A DNA stretch of 64,000 nt from Planococcus glaciei (lineage in GTDB: Bacteria; Bacillota; Bacilli; Bacillales_A; Planococcaceae), in NCBI RefSeq assembly GCF_900099655.1, contig NZ_FNDC01000002.1:124001-188000 (forward strand), read 5' to 3'. Shown one piece after another: positions 42,871 through 51,744 of this stretch (positions within the stretch are counted from its first letter, which is position 1; the number at the start of each line of letters is the position of its first letter). The position numbers and the translations under genes were made by a program. The notes below the pieces were generated by a model. The model saw only the letters and a list, made by a program, of their open reading frames with translations. It was not told the DNA's origin and searched no databases.

Positions 42871-43515
42871 ATGGATACAGTAATTAATGCTTTGCCCTTT
42901 TTAATGGATGGACTGAAAGTGACGCTTTATATCTTCGTCATTGCTATTATTCTTGGTTTTATCATTGGATTGATTGTCGCGCTCTTCCGTCTGGCGCCAA
43001 TCAAAATATTGAATTGGATTGCGAAAATTTTTGTAGATGCAATCCGCGGGACGCCTTTTATCGTCCAATTGTTCTTTATTTACTTTGGATTGAATTCGCT
43101 CGGCTTTTTCTCAATGGACAACACGACAGCGGGTATTGTCACAGTTGCAATCAACGCAGGCGCTTATTTCTCGGAAATCATCCGGGCGGGTATCCAGTCA
43201 ATTGACAAAGGGCAGACGGAAGCTGCGCGTTCGCTTGGCTTGAATGCTACGCAGAACATGCGTTACATCATCTTGCCCCAGGCGTTCCGCCGGATGCTGC
43301 CAACCATCACCAATCAGGCTATCATCTCATTGAAAGATACCTCCTTGCTGTCGGTTATTGGTATTGCCGACTTGACGCAAGAAGGGCGTATCCAGGCTAG
43401 CCAAACATTTGAAGCATTTACGATTTACTTGACGCTTGGCGTAATTTACTTCATTATCATTTACTTGCTTTCCATGTTAGCGAGCTTCGTAGAAAGGAAG
43501 TTTGTATTGCGATGA
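42871..43515 (+). CDS. amino-acid ABC transporter permease
   Basis: A 214-residue inner-membrane protein with about five helices ([21 protein letters not shown] first). The EAA loop [28 protein letters not shown] that contacts the ATPase is conserved. Of the His/Gln/Arg permease family. ATG 42871 after AAAGGAGATG. Overlaps the ATPase gene by 4 nt. Confidence 0.92.
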   Translation: MDTVINALPFLMDGLKVTLYIFVIAIILGFIIGLIVALFRLAPIKILNWIAKIFVDAIRGTPFIVQLFFIYFGLNSLGFFSMDNTTAGIVTVAINAGAYFSEIIRAGIQSIDKGQTEAARSLGLNATQNMRYIILPQAFRRMLPTITNQAIISLKDTSLLSVIGIADLTQEGRIQASQTFEAFTIYLTLGVIYFIIIYLLSMLASFVERKFVLR

Positions 43516-44240
43516 CTATGATCCGAGTAGAAAACTTAAAAAAATCATTCGGCCCTATCGAAGTGTTGAAGGACATAAGCACGGTAATCGAAGAAAAAGA
43601 AGTGGTGTGTGTCATCGGTCCATCAGGCTCCGGGAAAAGCACCTTCCTTCGCTGCATGAACCGTCTGGAAGACATCACGGGCGGCCATGTCTACATTGAA
43701 GGAACGGATATCACGGACCCAAAAGTGGATATCAACAAAGTCCGCCAAGATGTTGGAATGGTGTTCCAGCAGTTTAACTTGTTCCCTCACAAAAGCGTTT
43801 TGGAAAACATTACACTGGCGCCGATGAAATTAAAGAAAAGCGATAAAAAAGGCATCACCGAAAAAGCTTATGCTTTGCTGGACAAAGTCGGCTTGCGTGA
43901 AAAAGCCAATGCTTACCCCGGTGAATTGTCAGGTGGGCAAAAGCAGCGCGTAGCCATTGCCCGGGCGCTTGCGATGGACCCGAAAATCATGTTGTTTGAC
44001 GAGCCGACATCTGCGCTTGACCCCGAAATGGTCGGGGACGTACTGGACGTTATGAAGCAATTGGCAATTGAAGGGATGACAATGGTTATCGTTACGCATG
44101 AAATGGGCTTTGCCCGTGAAGTGGGAGACCGCGTTATGTTCATCGACGGCGGCTTTATTGTCGAAGAAAATATCCCGGCCGAGCTGTTTGGAAATCCGCA
44201 GCATGACCGGACGAAAGCTTTTTTGAGCAAGGTGCTTTAA
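43512..44240 (+). CDS. amino-acid ABC transporter ATP-binding protein (GlnQ-type)
   Basis: A 242-residue ATPase. Walker [10 protein letters not shown] (about 36-44), Q-loop [13 protein letters not shown], signature [16 protein letters not shown], Walker [12 protein letters not shown] and the switch histidine in [10 protein letters not shown] are all present. Powers the uptake of polar amino acids with the permease just upstream. Starts inside the permease stop (ATGA). Confidence 0.95.
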   Translation: MTMIRVENLKKSFGPIEVLKDISTVIEEKEVVCVIGPSGSGKSTFLRCMNRLEDITGGHVYIEGTDITDPKVDINKVRQDVGMVFQQFNLFPHKSVLENITLAPMKLKKSDKKGITEKAYALLDKVGLREKANAYPGELSGGQKQRVAIARALAMDPKIMLFDEPTSALDPEMVGDVLDVMKQLAIEGMTMVIVTHEMGFAREVGDRVMFIDGGFIVEENIPAELFGNPQHDRTKAFLSKVL

Positions 44241-44274
44241 ACGGGATAAAAGCAACAAAGCAAATGCATCATTG

Positions 44275-44302
44275 AAAACACGTCTTCTGGACGTGTTTTT
44301 TT
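44275..44302 (+). terminator. terminator of ABC transporter operon
   Basis: AAAACACGTC pairs with GACGTGTTTT across TTCTG; T run follows. Confidence 0.9.
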
Positions 44303-44339
44303 GTGTGGATAATCCTCAGCAAACGAATGAATATTTAAT

Positions 44340-44374
44340 ATTTTTCTCAAATTTATATTAATTATCAGAAAAAT
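44340..44374 (+). promoter_or_regulatory. two CodY-like boxes upstream of the second SBP gene
   Basis: AATTATCAGAAAAAT at 44360-44374 matches the CodY consensus AATTTTCWGAAAATT at 13 of 15 positions; ATTTTTCTCAAATTT at 44340-44354 matches at 12 of 15. They are 20 bp apart, in front of an amino-acid transport gene, the usual context for CodY repression in rich medium. Confidence 0.6.
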
Positions 44375-44424
44375 GTGTTAAATTTGAATAAGGATTTATT
44401 TAATTACGATAAGAGGTGGGAAAG

Positions 44425-45234
44425 GTGAAAAAGTACAGTTTCTTACTGCTTCTTTTAACACTGGTTCTTATCGTAGCAGCGTGCGTGCAGCAAGGCAGTG
44501 AATCTGGAGAAGGAGAGGGTGGCAGCGAAGGAGAAGCAAATGTAGAGAACGGCGCAGATGATGGAGTGTACACAGTAGGGATTGATACGACTTATCCGCC
44601 TTTTGAATTTCAGGTTGGTGGGGAATACCAAGGCATTGACGTAGAGCTGATCAAAGCAATCGCCGAAAATCAAGGGTTTGAAATTCAATTTCGGCCAATG
44701 GACTTTGTCGGAATCATTCCGGCATTGGAAGAAGGAGAATTGGACCTGGCAATTGCAGGGATGAGCATTACGGAAGAGCGGCAAAAAGTGTTGGATTTTT
44801 CTGATCCGTATTTTGATGCAGGGTTAGCGCTGGTAACCAAAAAAGACAATGCGGAAATTGCTTCTTTGGATGACTTGGACGGAAAAGTTATTGCGGTTAA
44901 GAGCGGTACAACCGGATCAAAGTTTATCGGTGAAAACCAGGAGAAATACGGCTACCGGATTGCATATTTTGATGATAGCCCTTCTATGTTCCTGGATGTT
45001 GCAAACGGATACTCCCAGGCTATGGTGGAGGATTATCCGGTCATCGCTTATGCCATCACTTCACGGAACCTTGATCTTAAAGTGATTGAAGAGCGGTTGA
45101 CAGGCGAACAATACGGTGTTGCTGTTCCAAAAGGCGAGCATGGCGAATTGCTGGAGCAAATCAACCAAGGGCTGCAGGAATTGAAGGATGATGGCACCTA
45201 CAAGGAAATTGTCGAGAAGTACATTAAGAATTGA
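44425..45234 (+). CDS. amino-acid ABC transporter substrate-binding lipoprotein 2 (orphan)
   Basis: A 269-residue paralogue of the SBP at 41914, with lipobox VAAC (17-20) and the same GIDTTYPPFEF, GMSITEERQKVLDFSDPYFDAGLA and KSGTTGSKF motifs, but different spacer regions. No permease or ATPase follows, so it may share the transporter just upstream or have its own target. GTG 44425 is chosen for GAGGTGGGAAAG; the frame is open 9 nt earlier. Preceded by CodY-like boxes. Confidence 0.88.
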   Translation: MKKYSFLLLLLTLVLIVAACVQQGSESGEGEGGSEGEANVENGADDGVYTVGIDTTYPPFEFQVGGEYQGIDVELIKAIAENQGFEIQFRPMDFVGIIPALEEGELDLAIAGMSITEERQKVLDFSDPYFDAGLALVTKKDNAEIASLDDLDGKVIAVKSGTTGSKFIGENQEKYGYRIAYFDDSPSMFLDVANGYSQAMVEDYPVIAYAITSRNLDLKVIEERLTGEQYGVAVPKGEHGELLEQINQGLQELKDDGTYKEIVEKYIKN

Positions 45235-45280
45235 AACAGAAAACCGGTCTTGCTGTCAAAGCAAGACCGGTTTTCTGTTG
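45235..45280 (+). terminator. terminator of second SBP gene
   Basis: A very long near-perfect stem, from AACAGAAAACCGGTCTTGC at 45235 with its complement ending at 45280. Confidence 0.9.
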
Positions 45281-45337
45281 AAGCCGTTAAGAAGAGGATC
45301 GTCTTTCTCAAACTACTGGACGTGTTTTCAAAAACAG

Positions 45338-45375
45338 CAAAAAACCAGTTCAGGCAGATGCCCGAACCGGTTTTT
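45338..45375 (-). terminator. terminator of ppiB
   Basis: AAAAAACCAGTTCAGGC pairs with GCCCGAACCGGTTTTT; the A tract at the left gives a U tail on the minus strand, just past the ppiB stop. Confidence 0.8.
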
Positions 45376-45381
45376 GAAATC

Positions 45382-45822
45382 TTATTCTTCGTCAAAAACG
45401 TGCACTTTTGTCATTTTGTCCCCGTTTTTCATCGCTTTAGCTGTTTCAAGGCCTGAAGTTACTTGCCCGAAAACAGTGTGGACGCCGTCAAGATGCGGTT
45501 GTGGTGCGTGAACGATAAAGAACTGGCTAGAGCCAGTGTCTTTTCCGGCATGAGCCATTGAAAGACTGCCAGCCTGGTGTTTATGCGGGTTGCCGTCAGT
45601 TTCGCATTTGATTGTTTTGCCGCTGCCGCCAGCACCAGTGCCAGTCGGGTCGCCGCCTTGAGATACGAAACCTGGAATTACACGATGGAATGTTACATCG
45701 TTGTAGAAACCGGAGTTTGCAAGATCCTCAAAGTTTTTTACAGTGTTTGGTGCTTCATTCGGGAAAAGTTCGAATTCGATGATTTCGCCGTTTTCCATGT
45801 GGATGTGTCCTTTTTTCGCCAT
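45382..45822 (-). CDS. ppiB: cyclophilin-type peptidyl-prolyl isomerase
   Basis: A 146-residue cyclophilin. [19 protein letters not shown] (catalytic Arg), [38 protein letters not shown] and the hydrophobic pocket residues are complete. Catalyses proline cis-trans isomerisation in the cytosol. Start ATG 45822 ([10 protein letters not shown]) after AAGGAGATG; the longer open frame upstream lacks an RBS. Confidence 0.95.
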   Translation of the reverse strand: MAKKGHIHMENGEIIEFELFPNEAPNTVKNFEDLANSGFYNDVTFHRVIPGFVSQGGDPTGTGAGGSGKTIKCETDGNPHKHQAGSLSMAHAGKDTGSSQFFIVHAPQPHLDGVHTVFGQVTSGLETAKAMKNGDKMTKVHVFDEE

Positions 45823-45898
45823 TAATAACATCTCCTTTTCAAGTTGTACACTCATCAGTATATCGATTTTTTATGTAGCTGTATAATCATTTGGCATA

Positions 45899-46690
45899 TT
45901 ACAGCGCTTTTAACAATCCGCCGTCAATAACCAGCGATTGTCCGGTCATATAGGAATTGGCGGAAGAAGCGAGAAATACGACGATTTTTGCAAATTCTTC
46001 AGGTTTGCCGTAACGGCCAATTGGGATTTGGGCTTTCCTGCGCGCGACAATTTCTTCAATCAACACATTTTGATTGTCTGCGGTGATTTGATCCAGCTCT
46101 TCAATGCGGTCAGTTGAAATGCGGCCCGGGCCGATTGTGTTTACGAGAATATTGTCTTTCGCCACTTCACGCGCCAAAGTTTTGGAAAAGCCGACCATGC
46201 CGGCGCGGAATGCATTCGACAAAATCAAGCCATCGATCACTTCTTTCGTAGAAGAGGAAGAGATATTGATGATGCGCCCGAACTGCTGCTTCTTCATGTA
46301 AGGAAGAACGGCGCGGGAGGTCCGCACGTAACTCAGCAAGTTCCGTTCAAAAGCGCTATACCAGTCGCTGTCGCCAACTTCATCAAACCCGCCGGCTTTC
46401 GGGCCGCCGGTATTGTTGATCAGGATGTCAACACGCCCAAACTTCTCTTCCGCAAATCGGAACAAAGAGGCAATGTCCTCTTCATTTTGCATATCGCACA
46501 CCCGGTGATGGACATTGCTGTTTCCGGAATGCTGCTTAATTTCTTCCTGTGCGGCTTGAAGCGCCTCTTCGCTGCGGCTTGAAATGATGACAATTGCCCC
46601 TTCTTTTGCAAACTCCTTTGCGGTCGCTTTGCCTAAGCCTTTACTGGAAGCCATGACAACGACGACTTTGTCTTTTATACCTAAGTCCAT
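45899..46690 (-). CDS. SDR-family oxidoreductase
   Basis: A 263-residue short-chain dehydrogenase. ASSKGLGKATAKEFAKEG (NAD loop), NNTGGPKAGG, and NISSSSTKEVIDGLILSNAFRAGMVGFSKTLA with Ser but without the usual Tyr-x-x-x-Lys (SNAFRAGMVGF in place of Y-x-x-x-K), so catalysis may be altered. C-terminal MTGQSLVIDGGLLKAL is normal. Start ATG 46690 (MDLGIKD) after AAAGGATGG. Known relatives with S-x-F replacements are 3-oxoacyl-ACP reductase-like proteins of unknown activity. Confidence 0.85.
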   Translation of the reverse strand: MDLGIKDKVVVVMASSKGLGKATAKEFAKEGAIVIISSRSEEALQAAQEEIKQHSGNSNVHHRVCDMQNEEDIASLFRFAEEKFGRVDILINNTGGPKAGGFDEVGDSDWYSAFERNLLSYVRTSRAVLPYMKKQQFGRIINISSSSTKEVIDGLILSNAFRAGMVGFSKTLAREVAKDNILVNTIGPGRISTDRIEELDQITADNQNVLIEEIVARRKAQIPIGRYGKPEEFAKIVVFLASSANSYMTGQSLVIDGGLLKAL

Positions 46691-46868
46691 TCCATCCATC
46701 CTTTCTTTAATCATTCCCTATTAGTGTACTGAAAGAACGCAGAAATTGCAGTGAAAAAGCAGAAAAGTCTAACTTTAATTTTATGCAAGTTCAATCATAA
46801 GTCTGATTGCGTGAATCAGGGGGAAATATGATAGGATATAGGTATTGATTAGATTAGGAGTGTTATAT

Positions 46869-47855
46869 ATGGAAGAGCGTGAAATTTTTGATATAACCAT
46901 TATCGGCGGCGGTCCGACCGGTCTGTTTGCTTCTTTTTACGGCGGAATGCGCAAAATGAAAGTGAAAATTATCGACAGCTTGCCGCAGCTTGGCGGCCAG
47001 TTGACAGAGCTGTATCCGGATAAATTTATTTACGATGTGGGCGGCTTCCAAAAAGTCCTGGCCAAAGATTTAGTGGACAACTTGGTAGTCCAAGCCAATT
47101 ACGGCGATCCGGCCATTTGTCTGGAAGAGTCCGTTAAAGACATTGAACGCGATGGCGACCATTTCGAAATCCGGACGGATAAAGATGTCCATTACACAAA
47201 ATCTATCTTGCTGACAGCGGGAGTCGGCGCTTTCCAGCCGCGTAAAATCGGTGTAGAAGGAGCAGAACCGTTCGAAGGCAAAACGCTGCATTACGGAGTT
47301 AAGGATTTAACGATGTTCCACGACAAGAAAGTGGTAGTGCTGGGCGGGGGAGATTCAGCGGTTGACTGGGCAATGATGCTTGAAAACGTCGCTTCCCATG
47401 TGACTTTGAGCCACCGCCGCGAAAAAATGACGGCGCACGAAGCGAATATCGATACGCTTATGCAGTCTAAAGTAGAAGTGAAAAAGCCTTACGGCGTGAA
47501 AGAATTAGTTGGTGAAAATGGTGAGCTTCAAGAGCTGGTGCTGATCGACAAAGAAGGCAACGAAGAGCGCCTTGAAGTTGACCATGTCATTGTCAACTAC
47601 GGAAACATCACTTCCCTGGGCCCAATCAAGGAGTGGGGCTTGGAGATGGAGAAAAATTCAGTAGTGGTCAACTCGAAAATGGAAACAAACATTCCGGGGA
47701 TTTATGCGGCGGGCGATATTGCCACATATGAAGGAAAAGTAAAACTGATTGCCGTTGGCTTCGGCGAAGCACCGACTGCGATCAACAACGCAAAAGCGTA
47801 TCTGGATCCGAAATCGAAGATCCAGCCGCTGCACAGCACTAGCGTATTTAAATAA
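46869..47855 (+). CDS. ferredoxin/flavodoxin-NADP reductase, thioredoxin-reductase-like (YumC type)
   Basis: A 328-residue FAD/NADP enzyme. [18 protein letters not shown] binds [20 protein letters not shown] binds NADP, and [35 protein letters not shown] closes FAD binding. No redox-active C-x-x-C as in true thioredoxin reductase, so it matches the FNR2 (YumC) class. ATG 46869 follows TTAGGAG. Supplies reduced ferredoxin or flavodoxin in reverse. Confidence 0.92.
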   Translation: MEEREIFDITIIGGGPTGLFASFYGGMRKMKVKIIDSLPQLGGQLTELYPDKFIYDVGGFQKVLAKDLVDNLVVQANYGDPAICLEESVKDIERDGDHFEIRTDKDVHYTKSILLTAGVGAFQPRKIGVEGAEPFEGKTLHYGVKDLTMFHDKKVVVLGGGDSAVDWAMMLENVASHVTLSHRREKMTAHEANIDTLMQSKVEVKKPYGVKELVGENGELQELVLIDKEGNEERLEVDHVIVNYGNITSLGPIKEWGLEMEKNSVVVNSKMETNIPGIYAAGDIATYEGKVKLIAVGFGEAPTAINNAKAYLDPKSKIQPLHSTSVFK

Positions 47856-47863
47856 GAACAGAT

Positions 47864-47893
47864 AAAAGGACCGGCCAGCAGCCGGTCCTTTTG
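47864..47893. terminator. terminator between FNR and BCCT gene
   Basis: AAAAGGACCGGC (47864-47875) pairs with GCCGGTCCTTTT (47881-47892). Confidence 0.85.
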
Positions 47894-49393
47894 TCATGTT
47901 CTTTTTTGATTCCTGACAAGCGGATCTTTCTGGATGGCTTTGAAAAACGATACACCCATCAGCAAAATGACAAGTGAGAACGGCAGTGCTGCGATGATTA
48001 AGGCATTTTGAAGGCCTTGTGTGCCGCCGGTATATAGAACGATGGCTGCGACTGCTGCCTGGATAAAGCCCCAAGTGATTTTCACCAGGTTCGGCGGATT
48101 CAATAAGCCGCCTGTGGTCTGCATGCCCAATACAAATGTCGCTGAATCAGCGGAAGTTATAAAGAAGATGGCAATGACGAACAAAGTGATGAAAGCCATC
48201 AAGGTACCCATCGGATAATGCTGCAGCATACCGAATGTGGCAGTTTCAATGCTGTATGCAGAAATTTTGGCAATGCCGTTTTGTTCCAGGTTCAAAGCCG
48301 AAACCCCGAATACAGCGAAAAAGATAAAACAAACCAAGGAAGGTGCGAACAACACGCCGATCATAAACTCCTTAACTGTCCGCCCGCGTGAAATCCGGGC
48401 GATGAAAATCCCGACAAACGGCGCCCATGAAATCCACCATGCCCAGTAGAAAATCGTCCAGGCATTCACCCAGGATCTTTGTTCCGTATTTTGAGGGGCC
48501 AAATTGAAACTCATGTTGAAGAAATTGGAGAAGTAGCCTCCAAGTGCATCGGTAAATGAGTTCAGTATGTAGAGCGTCGGCCCGGCAAAAAGCATCATGA
48601 GGAGCAGAATCACTGCCAGCACCATATTGATATTGCTTAAGTATTTAATCCCTCTGCCGATGCCAGACCAAGCTGAACCGACAAACAAAATTGTGGAAAT
48701 GGCCAGGATAAGCAGCTGGAACGTGAATGTATTCGGTGTGCCGAAAAGAAAAGACAAGCCTTCGTTTAACTGGGCTGTCCCAAATCCTAACGTGGAAGCA
48801 ACCCCGACAACGGTGGCAAAAACTGCGAGGATGTCAATCAATTTCCCGGCAATTCCGGACATCGCTTTTTGTCCGAATAACGGAACGAGCGTAGCACTGA
48901 TTAATCCAGGTGCGCCGTTATGGAATTTGAAGTAGGCCAGGACCAATGCCACAATGCCGTAAACGGCCCATGCGTGAAGGCCCCAATGGAAAAAGGAAAA
49001 CTGCAAAGCTTCGGAAACGGCTTCCGGTGAACCGAGTTCGGAACGCGGCGCACTTGTGAATGCGTGGGAAATCGGTTCTGCTGTTGTCCAAAAAACCAAC
49101 CCCATCCCCATGCCTGCGCTAAACAGCATGGCAAACCAGGAAGGCAAAGAGAATTCAGGCTCTTCGTCCGGTTTTCCTAATTTGATGTTGGCATACTTGG
49201 AAAAAATCATATAAAGGCAGAAAGCTAAGATAATGGAAACTGTTAATAAGTAGTACCAGCCGAAAGTATCTGATATAGCAGCGGTCAAGTTTCCGGTGGA
49301 TTCATTGAATCCGGCAGGAGAGAATAGTCCCCAGCCCACCATACCTATACAAAGAAATAACGAAATCCAAAAAACAATGGTAACTTTTTTCAT
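47894..49393 (-). CDS. BCCT-family betaine/carnitine/choline transporter 2
   Basis: A 499-residue twelve-helix transporter, paralogue of the gene at 10260. SAGMGMGLVFWTTAEP and the TM8 aromatic box WTIFYWAWWISWAPFVGIFIARISRGRT are intact. Osmoprotectant uptake with sodium is expected. Start ATG 49393 follows AGAGGGAAGAA. Upstream of it is a divergent LysM gene 220 bp away. Sequence differs enough from the first copy to suggest a different substrate or regulation. Confidence 0.9.
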   Translation of the reverse strand: MKKVTIVFWISLFLCIGMVGWGLFSPAGFNESTGNLTAAISDTFGWYYLLTVSIILAFCLYMIFSKYANIKLGKPDEEPEFSLPSWFAMLFSAGMGMGLVFWTTAEPISHAFTSAPRSELGSPEAVSEALQFSFFHWGLHAWAVYGIVALVLAYFKFHNGAPGLISATLVPLFGQKAMSGIAGKLIDILAVFATVVGVASTLGFGTAQLNEGLSFLFGTPNTFTFQLLILAISTILFVGSAWSGIGRGIKYLSNINMVLAVILLLMMLFAGPTLYILNSFTDALGGYFSNFFNMSFNLAPQNTEQRSWVNAWTIFYWAWWISWAPFVGIFIARISRGRTVKEFMIGVLFAPSLVCFIFFAVFGVSALNLEQNGIAKISAYSIETATFGMLQHYPMGTLMAFITLFVIAIFFITSADSATFVLGMQTTGGLLNPPNLVKITWGFIQAAVAAIVLYTGGTQGLQNALIIAALPFSLVILLMGVSFFKAIQKDPLVRNQKRT

Positions 49394-49615
49394 TTCTTCC
49401 CTCTTTTCTATAAATCTACTTAACAAAAAAATGTTCCCTATTTCTCCCTCATTAAACCTGTTTAACTCAAAAAAAGAATTCAGTTTAATTACAAAGTGTA
49501 ATATGTTTCGGTTTTACGTAATACAATTGTTATTTTATATCTGTCGTTTTGACATCGGAATGAAATGTGTAGGTGGTATGATGCTCATTGTTAGTGAAAA
49601 GGAGGAATTTCATTC

Positions 49616-50422
49616 ATGAAAAAGCATATCGTTACACTAACTGCAATCGCAGCACTTAGTGTAGGAGTAGCAAGCCAAGCTAGCGCCGAATCATATACAG
49701 TACAACCAGGTGATACACTATGGAGCATTTCGCAGGCAAACAACGTATCTGTCGAACAAGTAAAAGGACAGAACGACTTATCATCGAACTTAATTTTCCC
49801 GCAACAACAACTTGAAATCGGCTCAGAACAAGCTGCAGCAGTTTCAGAGGACAAGGCTACATATACAGTAGCAAGCGGAGACACATTATTTAAAATCGCA
49901 CAAGCACATAACTTATCATTAGATACGTTGATGAGCTGGAATGGCATCACAGGCCACTGGATTTTCCCTGGAGACAAATTAGTTGTTAAAGGCGGATCAC
50001 CAATTTCAGTTCCTAAAGCACCAAAAGAAGAAGCACCGGCACAAGCACCAGCTAAAGCACCGGCACAAGCTTCAGCAAAAGCTCCTGCACAAGCAGCAGC
50101 ACCAGCTAAAGCAGCAGCATCTGCTCAATCAGGCAAAGAAATGACCGTATCAGCTACAGCTTACACAGCATTTTGTGCAGGATGTTCAGGCGTAACAGCA
50201 ACTGGCCAAGATTTGCGTTCTAACCCGAACCAGAAAGTCATTGCAGTAGACCCGACAGTTATTCCATTAGGTTCAAAAGTATGGGTTGAAGGCTACGGCA
50301 CTGCAATCGCTGGCGATACAGGCGGCGCAATCAAAGGGAACAAAATTGACGTATTCATCCCGTCACAGGGTGCAGCTCTTGACTGGGGACGCAAAACAAT
50401 CAACATCAAAATTTTAGACTAA
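49616..50422 (+). CDS. LysM and 3D-domain cell-wall protein (YocH-like)
   Basis: A 268-residue secreted protein. Signal peptide ends after ASA (residue 24); two LysM domains (about 26-68 and 81-124) bind peptidoglycan; an Ala/Pro/Lys-rich linker (134-174) leads to a C-terminal 3D domain (about 177-268: VIAVDPTVIPLGSKVWVEGYGTAIAGDTGGAIKGNKIDVF) with the three catalytic aspartates. Likely a muralytic enzyme. AT-rich codon use (many GCA) fits high expression; in Bacillus such genes are WalR targets but I find no convincing box. Confidence 0.92.
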   Translation: MKKHIVTLTAIAALSVGVASQASAESYTVQPGDTLWSISQANNVSVEQVKGQNDLSSNLIFPQQQLEIGSEQAAAVSEDKATYTVASGDTLFKIAQAHNLSLDTLMSWNGITGHWIFPGDKLVVKGGSPISVPKAPKEEAPAQAPAKAPAQASAKAPAQAAAPAKAAASAQSGKEMTVSATAYTAFCAGCSGVTATGQDLRSNPNQKVIAVDPTVIPLGSKVWVEGYGTAIAGDTGGAIKGNKIDVFIPSQGAALDWGRKTINIKILD

Positions 50423-50436
50423 TAAAAACATGCTAC

Positions 50437-50471
50437 AAAGCCGAGGTGTCCATTCCCTTGGCCTTTTTTTT
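50437..50471 (+). terminator. terminator of LysM gene
   Basis: AAAGCCGAGG and CCTTGGCCTTT form an imperfect stem, followed by T. Confidence 0.75.
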
Positions 50472-50484
50472 ATGGGAAAAAACA

Positions 50485-50512
50485 AAGAGGCAATCCATTT
50501 AGGATTGCCTCT
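50485..50512. repeat. left 28-bp direct repeat (terminator hairpin)
   Basis: A 28-bp sequence, itself a hairpin (AGAGGCAATCC / GGATTGCCTCT), identical to 50969-50996. It keeps the A tract on its left (50478-50486 region), half of a former bidirectional terminator. Confidence 0.9.
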
Positions 50513-50513
50513 C

Positions 50514-50968
50514 AGCCTGTAGACAAAGTATAAATGAAATGAATAGAAATGTATGAAACCAACCGGACCACCCACTTCGCTTTCCGTGGGCTCAGCTTCA
50601 GCCTCCTCGTCACTACCGTTCCTGCGGGGTCTTCAGCTTTCGCTGTCCCACAGGAGTCTCCGTAGCCGGACCGGTTGGGGTGTCTCTCTTGGATTCGCAA
50701 GTGAATGGTCAACCGATTGAAGCTGAAACAGACAGCTCAAGAAGAAAAGTGACACCTCTTCATAGCCTTCATGTTCAGGATCCGGAGTGAAAGCCGGCGA
50801 CTCCAGCGGGGCAGCGTAGCGACGAAGTGCCGAAATCCACTCGGGACGCAAGTTCCGAGTTAGTTCGGCGCGAGCCCGCGGAACGCGTCCGGCTGAAACG
50901 GAGGATCCGAGATGCCCGGTTGTATGTTTATTCATTTCTCATGTGTAAAATTCTTTTGTCTACAAGCT
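50514..50968. repeat. structured intergenic repeat element, copy 2
   Basis: About 455 bp with 14-bp terminal inverted repeats AGCCTGTAGACAAA (50514-50527) and TTTGTCTACAAGCT (50955-50968; one mismatch). Collinear with copy 1 at 3976-4498 but lacks about 85 bp in the left third. Contains several GC-rich hairpins: near 50572-50590, 50612-50656, 50790-50810 and 50865-50890. No credible ORF with an RBS. Non-autonomous, MITE-like by form; no transposase in window. Confidence 0.85.
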
Positions 50969-50996
50969 AAGAGGCAATCCATTTAGGATTGCCTCT
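50969..50996. repeat. right 28-bp direct repeat (terminator hairpin)
   Basis: Identical to 50485-50512. It keeps the T tract on its right, the other half of the same terminator. The two copies bracket the element exactly at its inverted repeats (one extra base at the left). Confidence 0.9.
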
Positions 50997-51002
50997 TTTT
51001 TG

Positions 51003-51623
51003 TTATTTAAGGGTTTTTACTGTAATTAAAGGATGGATGGAATTGTCTTTTAGCCCGAAACGGATAATGTTTTCTTTTCCTTTTTTGTAATTCGGATCCG
51101 TAATTTCAGGATACAGATTCGTCAATACCGTAGCGGAAGATCCGTGGACTTTCACTTCGTCATTTTCGAAAGGAATGGTTTTGTTATGGACGGCCTGTTC
51201 CAAGCCGATTTCATCTTTCAGCTTTTTCTGGAATTTATTGAGGTAGGCCTGATTAAAGCATTCCACCAGAAAAATCATCAAAAAGATAAAAAGGAGTGCA
51301 AAGACCAAGGCAATCCAATCGCTTTGGAAAAAATAAAGCGCGACTGCAGGAGCCAGGATAAGCAGAAATAAAAACATGAGATTTGCTATTCTGTAAAAAT
51401 ATACCTGCTGTTCTGCCTTTTCGATTTCCAGTGAATACTTCTGTTTGACGCCCTGCAGGTCCAAAATTTGATAGCGTTCCAAATCTTCCTCAAGCTGCGG
51501 GTCAAAAACGCGGGTTAATGCGACATCGCGTGTATCGGTATCCACGTTGTAGCGAAGGTCCAAAGCAGGGTCTTTCCAGTTTAAATATTTCGGTACATCT
51601 TTTAAAGATACTTTTAAGTCCAT
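51003..51623 (-). CDS. uncharacterised membrane protein
   Basis: A 206-residue protein with two hydrophobic segments (about 80-100 and 105-125: FLFLLILAPAVALYFF, ALVFALLFIFLMIFL), flanked by soluble N- and C-terminal domains. The N-terminal part has an odd RDVALTRVFDPQLEEDLERYQILDLQGVKQKY stretch. Not recognised. Start ATG 51623 after GAGAGGATG; the ATG three codons upstream is too close to the RBS. Confidence 0.7.
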   Translation of the reverse strand: MDLKVSLKDVPKYLNWKDPALDLRYNVDTDTRDVALTRVFDPQLEEDLERYQILDLQGVKQKYSLEIEKAEQQVYFYRIANLMFLFLLILAPAVALYFFQSDWIALVFALLFIFLMIFLVECFNQAYLNKFQKKLKDEIGLEQAVHNKTIPFENDEVKVHGSSATVLTNLYPEITDPNYKKGKENIIRFGLKDNSIHPLITVKTLK

Positions 51624-51744
51624 CGCTCTCATCCTCTCATAGAATAATATTATTTAGGTTATCGCGTGTAAAAATCAAAATGGTAGGGTATAATATTCAA
51701 ATATTCTCACTATTCTTTTTTAATCATATAAGGAGGCAGGCGGA

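Noticed and set aside
49400-49615. WalR box upstream of the LysM-3D gene
   Set aside because: I looked for TGTWAH-N5-TGTWAH; partial matches only, with wrong spacing.
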